Assembly: GCA_011799875.1 (NCBI GenBank)
Contig: CM022297.1
Span: forward strand, 515,523,207 to 515,587,206
Direction: 5' to 3'
Length of the DNA: 64,000 bases
Source of the DNA: Thinopyrum elongatum
Lineage: Eukaryota > Streptophyta > Magnoliopsida > Poales > Poaceae
Below, piece by piece: positions 45,434-56,470 of the stretch. How positions within the stretch are numbered: position 1 is the first letter of the stretch; the number at the start of each line of letters is the position of its first letter. A program made the position numbers and the translations under genes. The notes under the pieces are model-generated. The model was not told the origin of the DNA. It did no database searches and saw only the letters and a list, made by a program, of their open reading frames with translations.

Positions 45434-46982
45434 ACCTCGCTTGTCCTCAAGCGGAAGCCGATATCGAAAAATATGTCCACATGTTTAGAGATAGAGGTGT
45501 CGATAAAATAAAATACGGACATGAGAGCATCATGATCATCTTTAGAACAACAACATATATTGTCATATAATTCCTTACGCTAAAGTAACAATTCGTTCAC
45601 AAGGTAAAGTATGAATCAGAAACTTCATTGAAAACTAACAAACTATGATCTCAGTCATTGGAGCAATTGCAATTTATCATAACATCGAAAAGAGTCAAAT
45701 AAAGAGCTTTTCAGCAAGTCCACACACTCAACTATCATTTAGTCTTTCACAATTGCTAACACTCACGCGATATTTATGGGTACAAAGTTTCAATCGGAGA
45801 CAGAGAAAGATAGGGGCTTATAGTTTCGCCTCCCAACTCTTTACCTCAAGGGTAATGTCAACAATAATACTTTATGAAAACCTACATCCGAGTGGATATA
45901 TATATCTGGATCTTTCTCCAACACATAGTGCTTGCCAAAGGAAAAAGTGTAAAAAGGAAAGGTGATGATCACCATGACTCTTGTATAAAGGTAGAAGATA
46001 AAAGTAAAAGATAGGTCCTTCGCAGAGGGAAGCAGAGGTTGTCATGCGCTTCTATGGTTGGATGCACAAAATCTTAATGCAAAAGAACGTCACTTTACAT
46101 TGCCACTTATGATAGGGACCTTTATTATGCAGTCTGTCGCTTTTATTTCTTCCATATCACAAGCTCATATAAAGTTTATTTTCTCCACACTAATAGATCA
46201 TACATATTTAGAGAGCAATTTTTATTGCTTGCACCGATGACAACTTACTTGAAGGATCTTACTCAATCCATAGGTAGATATGGTGGACTCTCATGGTAAA
46301 ACTGGGTTTAAGGATATTTGGAAGCACAAGTAGTATGTCTACTTGGTGCAAAGAATTTGGCTAGCATGAGGGGGGAAAGGCAAGCTCAACATGTTGGAGG
46401 ATCCATGACAATATAACTTCTATTCGGATATAAGAAAACATAACTCATTATGTTGTCTTCCTTGTCCAACATCAACTTTTTAGCATGTCATATTTTAATG
46501 AGTGCTCACAATTACAAAAGATGTCCAAGATAGTATATTTATATGTGAAAACCTCTCTTTCTTTATTACTTCCTATTAATTGCAACGATGACCAAAACTA
46601 TGTTTGTCAACTCTCAACAACTTTTATTCATCATACTCTTTATATGTGAAGTCATTACTCTCCATAAGATCAATATGATCTCTTTATTTCTTTTTATTCT
46701 TTATTTTTTTCTTTTATTCCCTCAAGATCATAGCAAGATAACCAAGCCCTCGACTCAAGACTAATCTTTATTATATATAGCTCACGGACTCGATTACACA
46801 GATAAGGATCAACACAAAAACTCAAAGCTAGATCATACTAAACTTTATTCTACTAGATCAAGATATAACCAAAAGGATCGAACTAAGAAAAACGGTAAAG
46901 ATAGAAGTGTGATGGTGATACGATACCGGGGCACCTCCCCCAAGCTTGGCAGTTGCGAAGGGGAGCGCCCATACCCATGTAT
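45434..46982. other. 3' noncoding interior of E11
   Basis: A/T-rich sequence between the third ORF and the polypurine tract, with no coding signal. ORFs such as plus 45645-45965 carry no motif. Confidence 0.6.
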
Positions 46983-47504
46983 TTATGTCTCTTTCTTCGG
47001 AGGTGGTGATGATGGAGTTGTTGATGATGTAGGCTTGTCGTCCATCTTCCAAGGCATAGGCTCACCATCATAGAAGGATGATCGAGTCTCCGGGATCCTC
47101 AAATCTGCAGCCAAACTCATCCACTTGAATCTATATTCATACTCACAGTTTTGGTTTTGCAGGTCATAGATCTGGGCTTGGAGGTGCTCGATTTTCTCGT
47201 GAAGCTTCAAGATGGTCTCCCCAATGTTCTTGGCATCCAGCTTGTGGTTGTTGGTGAACTCCGCGATCATCATGTGGTTGGCATTGAGTCCGCGTTCCAC
47301 CATCCCCTGGCACTTGAAAACTTGTTGCTCCATTGCTTCGAGTCTTGAATCCACGCTTCCGGTCCTCCTTGGTCCCTCAACATCGCGGATGTGCAGCACC
47401 CCCTCACGCATCTCAATGGTTTGAGGGTGTTGCAGCACCTCCGCGAGGTAGGGGTTGATGACCTTCTCAAAAAATTTGTCCTTGGGGGCGCTTGAATGTA
47501 ACAC
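46983..47504 (-). pseudogene. Third ORF of E11, coiled-coil protein, 5' end cut by E12
   Basis: On - the frame gives SSAPKDKFFEKVINPYLAEV, a heptad-rich segment with LHEKIEHLQAQIYDLQNQN, and a Ser/Thr/Pro-rich, lysine-ending tail. No signal peptide or membrane segment is visible, so I do not call it an envelope protein even though it takes the env position of Athila elements. The solo LTR E12 entered at codon 3-4 of the visible frame (target duplication 47492-47496). The true start therefore lies beyond 51287, where the sequence shows an A/T-rich leader without a clear ATG in frame. The third-ORF call is sound; the function is unknown. Confidence 0.65.
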
Positions 47505-47989
47505 CCCCAGTGGTTAGCCACAGTAATCCCAATTTGATAATGCCAAGTCAGCATGATTATCAGTGCATGATCATCATTAACATCATATTGCATTTCAACT
47601 CCTAACCTCAAATTCAAATTTAAATGAAAGTGAAATATAAAAGTTGTCCAGCATAAAAACTAAAATGTCAGATAAATAACAAATATTCCAGAGACACTTC
47701 TAAAATTGAAACCAACCTTATTGGAATTGGATAAGTGACTCAATCATCCTCGAACAGTGGATAAAAATAATATTTAATAACCTTTTAATTATTCTAAACC
47801 AAATATGAAATTATGTTTTGCCCAATATAGTTTTTGGTGGTAGGGAATAATGTGCTGTGATTTGTGGGCCAGCTCTCATATTTTACAAAACTCGTTTGGA
47901 TGCCTAACTATTTGCAAAACGGAGAAAAGAATAAGTAAAAAAAAAGAGAAAAGGAACCCCCCCCGGCCCAACTGGGCCGTAGCCTAGCT

Positions 47990-48610
47990 GGCCGGCCATT
48001 CCCCCCCCCTGGCCTATACCCCCTCGGGCCGAACCCTAGCCGCTACACCCCCACCCCTCGCTCACTCCTTTCCCACCCCACCGATCCAGAACCGGATCGG
48101 GGGAGCTCCCGCACCGCCGCCCGCGTCGCCCCGACGCGCCCCGTCGCCACCTCGCCCTCGCGCCGACGCCGTCGCTAACCGCCGTCGCCGCTCGCCTCGT
48201 CGCGCCCGCTGCCTTGACCCTGCATCGGGGGTGAGCCGCGCCCCTCTCCTCTTCTCTCTCCCCGATGCCGCGCCCGCATGTCGCCGCCGGTCGCGCTCAC
48301 CCGGGCCCAGTCCCGCTCGCGCACGGCCTCGCCCATCCCCGTCGCCTCCTCCCCTGCGCCACTCCCTCGCCGCCCTACCGCACCGTCCCCGCGCGCCCGC
48401 CTTCGCCTGTTGCTCGCCCCGCCATCGTCCGACCCGCGCCCGCGCGCTCCGGCCCCGCCACCTGCGCCGCGCGCCGCCACCCTCCCTGCCGCTCCGCCCC
48501 GCACGCGCTGCCGCGCCCGCGCCGGCCGCGCCCGCCGCCCGCACGCCCGTGCCCGCTCGCTGTGGCCTCTGGGCCACCGACAGCCGGGCCCCACCCCCTG
48601 ACCCACTGAC
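47990..48610. promoter_or_regulatory. CpG-rich block in solo LTR E12, possible promoter and leader
   Basis: Dense C and CG sequence between two A/T-rich segments. It looks like a GC-rich plant leader and includes the phrase GAACCCTAGCCGC near 48030. It is followed by A/T-rich sequence and the common GTAACTCCGATGG phrase near 48893. A retained CpG density in a repeat that would normally be methylated and decay to TG suggests either youth or protection. Promoter use is inferred. Confidence 0.4.
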
Positions 48611-49589
48611 AACGGGGCCCCACGCCCTTAAAACGTTTAAAAAAAAGAAATGAAAAATGAAAATAAATAATAATAAACAAAATAATTAAAATAAATAATT
48701 AGATAATTAATTTAATTAATCCTGTTTAATTAGACTAATTAATTAGTTAACTTAAACTAACCCTAATGACTGCTGACGTCAGCATGATGTCATGCTGACG
48801 TCATCTTTTACTATTCTGGATGATGTTTATTTTAAATAATTAAATAAATTCCAGAAATTAATAAAAACTTTAGAAAATCATTTTAAATAATCCGTAACTC
48901 CGATGGAAAAACTTTGTACATGAAAGTTGCTCAGAACGACGAGACGAATTCGAATACGCGCTCCGTTCGTCCGTCACGCGTCTCTAACTATCCGAACATG
49001 CAACCGTTCCCCTCCGGTCATCTGTCTGACAAATGTCCGGAACCGGGAAAACATTCCCGGATGGATTCCTCCTTCCTCGGTGACGTGCAACCACACGTTA
49101 GAACACACCCGGCACTGCATATTGTCATGCCGTACTTTGCGTTGCTCATGATTTGCTGTGTATTTATACTGTTTCCTCCCCCTCTTCTCTCTCGTTAGAC
49201 CCCGACACCGACGTCGTCCCCGAGACCGACGCAGCTCCGGAGCCCGAAGACACCACTGACAACCTTGCCCTTGCCGCCGAGCAACCAGGCAAGCCCCCCC
49301 CCTTTGATCATCCCGATATCGCCCATTCTAATTTCCCATGCTTGCATTAGAATTGCTGCTGCTACTGCTTTACCTATTCTGATGCATAGCCTGTTTATTG
49401 TAACCTGCTGTTGATAATTACCTGCATATCCTAAACTGTTTAGTCTAGGCTGGGTAGAGACCTATCAGTGACCCCACTTATCCCGACGGCCGCGCTGGAT
49501 CGTCAGAAGACCCGATCAACGGGATTGAAGACCAGACCCCGACACCGCACATCACCCCCTTTAGTTGTAACGACACTGCAGCATTACTA

Positions 49590-49805
49590 TCGAGTGTCGA
49601 GGGTGATACCTCGTCAGCACTCCTGATGTTAACTCTGTAGAGCAGCTATTTGGTCGTGGTCATCGAGGGTGATTCCTCCTTCTCCACTTCCGATACGACG
49701 CTGTCGTGCAACACATCAAGTGTGAACCCAGCGAGGGTGATTCCTCCTACGTTCACCTTGACAGATACATCGGTAGGAATCCAACGAGGGTGATACCTCG
49801 GATTC
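49590..49805 (+). repeat. CGAGGGTGATNCCTC repeats in E12
   Basis: Four copies at about 49596, 49664, 49734 and 49785. Two read CGAGGGTGATACCTCG, a 5-bp stem with 6-base loop, and two read CGAGGGTGATTCCTCC. Spacing is 50-70 bp. Confidence 0.8.
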
Positions 49806-50517
49806 CCTTGATGTTATGGACACACGGATACTTAGACTGTACTGTTGTTACTTGGAAAGGCGGGTCGACCCTGAGGGGTACCCGCGTGTGATGTGAAGAC
49901 GGGTTGCCTGTATGGTGCCCGAGTGTTGAATACGAGGCGCGGCCGGGCATTCTTAACCCTTGCCGCAAGTCCTCGAGACGGGGCGACGGGGTCACATCTT
50001 TCGTGAGTCTCTGCTCGTTACCGCAAGCCCCTAGTCCTAGCGATTTGGATATTTGATCCGAGCAGGCCTCTGGTCTGATAGCACTAACCATCACGTGGGC
50101 ATAGTATGGGCGTTCTGCATCGTAGCATCAGCCGACAGTTCTGTCAGACGTCCAGTTCAGCATTGTGGCACGGTCGGATCGTACCGACCCTCCGAGGCGG
50201 TGCTGGTATCCACCCTGCACACAACGACCCGGAGTGCACAGGACGATGGCCCAAGACCCCTGAGTGCTTAGGATGTAGACCGGCGGGGACCTCTCTGCTG
50301 AGCTTTAGGTAGGGCTGCGGTGTGTCGTTTGGCCGAGGCCGGGCATGACCCAGGAAAGTGTGTCCGGCCGAAGTTAATCGAGCGTGTTGGGTAAGTTGGT
50401 GCACCCCTGCAGGGAAGAACACTTCTATCGATAGCCGGTCCTACGGTAAAGGACACTCGGAGTTGTATCCTGATTGATACAATTTAGAACTGGATACCTG
50501 TGATGAGACCTGTATAT

Positions 50518-50640
50518 ATGGCTCTGGGATTGCTTCTCGCAGGGAGTCGAGAAGGGATCTCAGGACGAGGTTGATGACTGTATGGCTCTGGGATTGCTTT
50601 CTCGCAGGGAGTTGAGAAAGGATCTCTGGGTGAGGATGAG
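50518..50640 (+). repeat. Tandem pair of hairpin-forming units in E12
   Basis: TATGGCTCTGGGATTGCTT occurs at 50518 and 50580, each followed by TCTCGCAGGGAGT(C/T)GAGAA and GGATCTC. CTTCTCG and CGAGAAG can pair within the first unit. The period is about 62 bp. Confidence 0.8.
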
Positions 50641-51291
50641 ACTTAATGTTACTACTACATTATATTGACCTGCTCTACCCTCTTCTATTTCTGCAAGACC
50701 TCTGAAGATGCTAGTCTTCGATAGGACTAGGCCTTCTCTCTATTCTGGCATTTCTGCAGCCCAGTCCACATATACAGCCTCCCTTTGAAAATGTTGCATA
50801 TGTAGTATAGATCCTTGCTTGCTGAGTACTTCTGAGTACTCACGGTTGCTTTGTTTTCCTTTTCTCCCCGTATCAGTTTGTCGTAACAAGATGACGGAGC
50901 CCCCTGAGACAGATGCCCCGACGATCGCTACTACTACTACCCAGACGATGGATACTACTACGAGTTGATTGACGACCAGGAGTAGGATCGGAGGGTCCCA
51001 GGCAGGAGGCCTACGCCTTTCGATCGTAGTGTTTTATTTTGCCCCGCCTTTCTAAAGGCCTTTCTGTTACTCTTTTATATCTGTACTCAGATATCTGATG
51101 CTTCCGCTGACGCTTGTTCGCAAGCTTATGTATTCGAGCCCTCGAGGCCCCTGGCTTGTAATATAAAGCTTGTATGACTTTATTTATGTTTTAGAGTTGT
51201 GTTGTGATATCTTCCCGTGAGTCCTTAGGCTTGATCGTGTGCATTTGCGTGTATGATTAGTGCACGATCGGGCCGGGGGCGTCACATTGAA

Positions 51292-51626
51292 GACCTCATG
51301 GTGGTCTAGATCTGTCAGAAAAACAGCTCGAAACAAAAGCAGAGGCTTTTGTCGTGGTACCGTGGTCAAAACCTTCTGGAGATTACATAATGAATTTTTA
51401 CCGACCAAAAGAAATATCGTGCAAGAAAACGGAGTCCGGAGGGCACACGAGGTGCCCACGAGGCAGGGGGCGCGCCCAGGGGGGTAGGGCGCGCCCTCCA
51501 CCCTCATGGATGCCCTGTGTCCTTTCCGGACTACTTCTTATTTTCCTATTTTCTTAAGTATTCCAAAACGGAGAAAAATTGCTGTTAGAACTGTTTGGGA
51601 GTCGGTTTACTTACCGTACCACATAC
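51292..51626 (-). other. E11 interval between pol and third ORF, with an LTR-like GC block
   Basis: Between 51440 and 51600 lies CACGAGGCAGGGGGCGCGCC, then a second GGGCGCGCCC, CTCCACCCTC and a TATTCCAAAACGGAG-like phrase. The same order appears in the LTRs of E11 (CACGAGGC, GGGCGCGCCC, CTCCACCCTCGTGG, ATTCCAAAAC). No gene is seen. Confidence 0.6.
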
Positions 51627-54600
51627 CTATTCCTTTTCGGAGTCTGAAACATTCTGGAAAGTGTCCCTTATGTACTCCTCCGGGGTTACAGTGTCAATAA
51701 CATTGGTTTCAACATTTATGGGATTACCTGAGATATAATGTTTGATTCTTTGACCATTCACCACCTTCGGATTTGTGCCTTCGAAGTTGTTGATTTTTAT
51801 GGCACTGGAACGATAGACATCCTCGATAACGTAAGGACCTTCCCATTTAGAGAGGAGTTTTCCTGCAAAAAATCTTAAACGAGAGTTGTATAACTGAACA
51901 TAATCACCTACATTAAACTCACGCTTTTGTATCCTTTTGTCATGCCATCTTTTAACTTTTTCTTTAAACAGTTTGGCATTCTCATAGGCCTAGGTTCCCC
52001 ACTCATCAAGTGAGCTAATGTCAAATAGTCTCTTCTCACCGGCAAGTTTGAGATCATAATTGAGCTCTTTAATGGCCCAATATGCCTTATGTTCTAGTTC
52101 GAGAGGTAAGTGACATGCTTTTCCATAAACCATTTTATACGGAGACATACCCATAGGATTTTTATATGCAGTCCTATAGGCCCATAATGCATCATCAAGT
52201 TTCTTGGACCAATTCTTTCTAGATCTATTAACAGTCTTTTGCAAAATTAATTTAATCTCTCTATTACTCAGTTCTACTTGACCACTAGACTGTGGGTGGT
52301 ATGGAGATGCAATTCTATGATTAACATCATACTTAGCAAGCATTTTACGAAAAGCACCATGAATAAAATGTGAACCGCCATCAGTCATTAAGTATCTACG
52401 GACTCCAAACCTCGAAAAAATAACTTCTTTAAGCATCTTAATAGAGGTGTTATGATCAGCACTACTAGTTGGAATAGCTTATACCCACTTAGTAACGTAA
52501 TCAACAGCAACTAAAATATGTGTATACCCATTAGAGGAAGGAAACGGTCCCATATAATCAAAGCCCCAAACATCAAATGGTTCAATAACAAGTGAATAGT
52601 TCATAGGCATTTCTTGACGTCTACTAATATTACCAATTCTTTGACATTCATCACAAGACAAGACAAACTTACGGGCATCTTTGAAAAGAGTAGGCCAATA
52701 AAAACCGGATTGCAATACCTTATGTGCAGTTCTATCTCCAGCGTGGTGTCCTCCATAAGCCTCGGAGTGACACTTGCGTAGGATCTGTTCCTGTTCATGC
52801 TCAGGTACACAACATCTAATAACACCATCTACTCCTTCTTTATAAAGGTGTGGGTCATCCCAGAAGTAATGTCTTAAATCATAGAAAAACTTTTTCTTTT
52901 GCTGGTATGTGAAACTAGGTGGTATAAATTTAGCAACAATGTAATTAGCATAATCAGCATACCATGGAGCAGTACGAGAAGCATTTATGACAGCTAATTG
53001 TTCATCAGGAAAACTATCATCAATAAGGAGTGGGTCATCAAGAACATTTTCTAACCTAGACAAGTTGTCTGCAACGGGGTTCTCAGCTCCCTTCCTATCA
53101 ATAATATGCAAATCAAATTCTTGTAGCAAAAGAACCCATCTAATAAGTCTAGGTTTAGCATCTTTCTTTTCCATAAGGTATTTAACAGCAGCATGATCAG
53201 TGTGAACAGTTACTTTAGAATCAACAATATAAGGTCTGAACTTATCACAAGCAAATATAACTGCTAAAAATTCTTTTTCAGTAGTAGCATAATTTCTCTG
53301 GGCACTGTCTAGAGTTTTACTAGCATATTGGATAACATTTAATTTCTTATCAACTCTTTGTCCTAGAACAACACCTACAGCATAATCACTAGCATCACAC
53401 ATAATTTCAAATGGTAAATTCCAATCAGGCGGCTGAACAATAGGTGCAGAAATCAAGGCTTTCTTAAGTATTTCAAATGCTTCTACACAATCATCATCAA
53501 TGAAAAAAGGTACATCTTTTTGTAAGAGATTAGTCAGAGGCCTAGAAATTTTTGAGAAGTCTTTAATGAACCTCCTATAAAAACCGGCATGACCAAGGAA
53601 ACTTCTTATACCTTTAATGTCCTTAGGACACGACATCTTTTCAATAGCATCAACTTTAGCTTTATCAACTTCAATACCTCTTTCAGAAATTTTATGCCCC
53701 AAGACAATACCTTCATTAACCATAAAGTGGCACTTCTCCCAATTCAAGACAAGATTGGTTTCTTCACATCTCTGCAAAACTCGATCAAGGTTGCTTAAGC
53801 AATCATCAAAAGAAGTTCCATACATGGAGAAATCATCCATGAAAACCTCAACAATCTTTTCACAAAATTCAGAGAATATAGCAGTCATACATCTTTGAAA
53901 GGTAGCAGGTGCATTACATAAACCAAAAGGCATACGTCTATAAGCAAAGGTACCGAAAGGGCAAGTAAAAGTGGTCTTTTCCTGATCCTCTTTCGACACA
54001 GGTATTTGAGAGAAACCAGAGTAACCGTCTAGAAAGAAAAAATGTGTATGTTTGGATAATCTTTCTAGCTTTTGATCAATAAAAGATAAAGGGTAATGAT
54101 CCTTTCTAGTAGCTTTATTTAATTTGCAGAAATCAATTACCATTCTATAACCTGTAACAATTCTTTGTGGGATCAATTCGTACTTATCATTAGGAACAAC
54201 AGTAATACCTCCCTTCTTAGGGACACAATGGACAGGACTTACCCACTGACTATCAGCAATAGGATAAATTATACCTGCCTCCAGAAGCTTTAGTATTTCA
54301 TTTCTTACCATTTCTTTCATCTTAGGATTTAACCGTTGTTGGTGATCAACAACTGGTTTAGCGTTTTTCTCCAGTTTTATTTTGTGCTGGCATAGAGTGG
54401 GACTAATGCCCTTAAGATCATCAAGAGTATATCCAATAGTGGCACGGTGCTTCTTCAGAGTTTTCAATAATTTCTCTTCTTCCTGCTCTGAAAGGTTAGC
54501 ACTAATAATAACAGGATATATCTTCTTTTCATCAAGATAAGCATATTTAAGAGTATCAGGTAATGGTTTAAGCTCAAACACGGGATCACCCTTTGGTGGA

Positions 54601-56363
54601 GGAGGATCCCCTAGAATTTCAACAGGCAAGTTGTGTTTCAAAATAGGTCCCTGTTTAAAGAACACTTCATCTATTTCCCTTCTTTCATTCATAAACATAT
54701 CATTTTCATGGTCTAGCAAATATTGTTCTAAAGGAACATTAGGAGGCACGGCGATAGAAGCAAGACTAATAATTTCATCTTTACTAGGCAATTCTTTATC
54801 ATGGGGTTGTCTACGAAATTTAGCAAAATTAAAATCATGAGACATATCCCCTAAACCAATAGTAACAATATCCTTTTCGCAGTCTATCCTAGCATTAACA
54901 ATATTCAAGAAGGGTCTACCAAATATAATGGGACAAAAGACATCTTGTGTGGAACCAAGAACAAGAAAATCAGTAGGATATTTAATTTTCCCACACAAGA
55001 CTTCAACATCTCTAACAATCCCAATTGGTGAAATAGTATCTCTATTGGCAAGCTTAATAGTAACATCAATACCTTCTATTTCAGCAGGTGCAATATCATG
55101 CATAATTTCTTTGTATAAGGAATGAGGTATTGCACTGACACTAGCACCCATATCACATAAGCCATGATAACAGTGATCTCCTATTTTAACAGAAACAACA
55201 GGCATGCCAACAACTGGTCTATGTTTACCTTTAGTATCGGGTCTAGCAATTCTAGCAGCTTCATCACAGAAGTAAATAACATGCCCATCAATATTATCGA
55301 CCACGAGATCCTTAACCATAGCAATACTAGGTTCAACTTTAATTTGCTCAGAGGGTGTAGATGTTCTAGCATTACTCTTACGAACCACAGTTGAAGCTTT
55401 AGCATGATCCTTTATTCTAACAGGGAAAGGTGGTTTCTCAATATAAGCGGTAGGAACAATAGGATCAACATTATAAGTAATAGTCTTTTCTTCAACTTTA
55501 ATTGGTTCTACTACTTTCACTTCAATGGGAGGATGATACTTAAACCACTTCTCCTTAGGGAGATCAACATGAGTAGCAAATGATTCACAGAAAGAAGCTA
55601 CTATCTCAGAGTCATGTCCATATTTAGTGCTAAATTCACAAAAAGCATCGGTATCCATAAAAGATTTAACACAATCAAATTTAGGTGTTATACCTGACTC
55701 CTTACCTTCGTTGAGTTCCCAATCTTCAGAGTTGTGTTTAATTCTATCCAATAAATCCCATCTGAATTCAATAGCCTTCATCATAAAAGAACCAGTACAA
55801 GAAGTATCGAGCATGGAGCGATTATTGAGAGAAAGCCGAGCATAAATTTTTTGAATAATAATTTCTCTTGAGAGCTCATGATTGGGGCATGAATATAACA
55901 TTGACTTAAGCCTCCCCCAAGCTTGAGCGATACTTTCTCCTTGGCGAGGCCAAAAATTATATATATAATTACGATCACGATGAACCAGATGCATAGGATA
56001 AAACTTCTGATGAAATTCCAATTTCAATCGGTTGTAGTTCCATGATCCAATATCATCACATAGCCTAAACCATGTCAATGCCTTTCCCTTCAAAGATAAA
56101 GGGAAGACCTTCTTCTTGATAACATCCTCAGGCATACCTGCAAGCTTAAATAATCCACAAACTTCATCCACATAGATTAGGTGCATATTGGGATGTAATG
56201 TTCCATCTCCTGTAAAAAGCTTAGCTAGCAGTTTCTCTATCATACCCGAAGGAATTTCAAAGTAAACATTTTCAGTAGGTTCAGTAGGTTGAGGAGCAAC
56301 TCTTTGCTCTACTGGTCGGGGTGAAGATACCCCGAACAAGCCCCTCGAAGGATTATTTTCCAT
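51627..56363 (-). pseudogene. E11 gag-protease-RT-RNase H-integrase polyprotein, two premature stops
   Basis: A 1294-codon frame (56363-52479) starts [10 protein letters not shown]. Gag core is at about residues 40-220 ([20 protein letters not shown]). Protease [13 protein letters not shown] is at 401-413. RT runs from about 640 with FMDD at 841-844, RNase H from about 985 (IMCDAS, VHTDH at 1053-1057). The integrase zinc finger has HHAG at 1206 and CDEC at 1237, and GFDYMGP is near 1267-1273. A stop at 52479 ends it in the integrase core. The rest, 52436-51990, has TDGGSHF and the [10 protein letters not shown] glutamate region; a second stop is at 51990. The C-terminal domain then runs to the natural stop near 51627. 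All enzyme motifs are present. Confidence 0.93.
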
Positions 56364-56442
56364 AGTAACAAGTGACAGTAAATTTCAGCACACTATATAA
56401 ATTTTTCCTTACCAAATTCCACCTACCAAAGGCGCTTCACTC

Positions 56443-56460
56443 CCCGGCAACGGCGCCAGA
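56443..56460 (-). other. Primer binding site of E11, complementary to tRNA-Asp
   Basis: On - the sequence reads TGGCGCCGTTGCCGGGGA, 10 bases after the 5' LTR end and identical to the site in E6. Confidence 0.85.
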
Positions 56461-56470
56461 AAAGAGTCTT

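Larger units (their letters stand above)
47497..51286 (+). mobile_element. E12: 3.8-kb solo LTR with CpG-rich core, TSD TTGAA
   Basis: It starts TGTAACACCCCC and ends GGGGGCGTCACA, and TTGAA occurs on both sides (47492-47496 and 51287-51291). TG...CA ends and a 5-bp duplication point to an LTR. No internal domain is present, so this is a solo LTR left by recombination. Inside: an A/T-rich start, a CpG-dense block at about 47990-48610, a block of CGAGGGTGAT repeats (49595-49800), two copies of a 50-bp unit (50518-50630) and GAGTAC...GAGTACTC near 50830. Overlapping long ORFs on both strands in the CpG block are compositional artefacts. Confidence 0.8.

Noticed and set aside
46983..47504. Calling the third ORF of E11 an envelope gene
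   Set aside because: The position fits Athila env-like ORFs, but there is no signal peptide, membrane segment or cysteine pattern; the sequence is a coiled coil with a polar tail.
48062..48680. Six or more long overlapping ORFs on both strands in the CpG block of E12
   Set aside because: Extreme GC content removes stop codons in all frames. The products are Arg/Ala/Pro/Gly runs with no domain, and the block lies inside an LTR.
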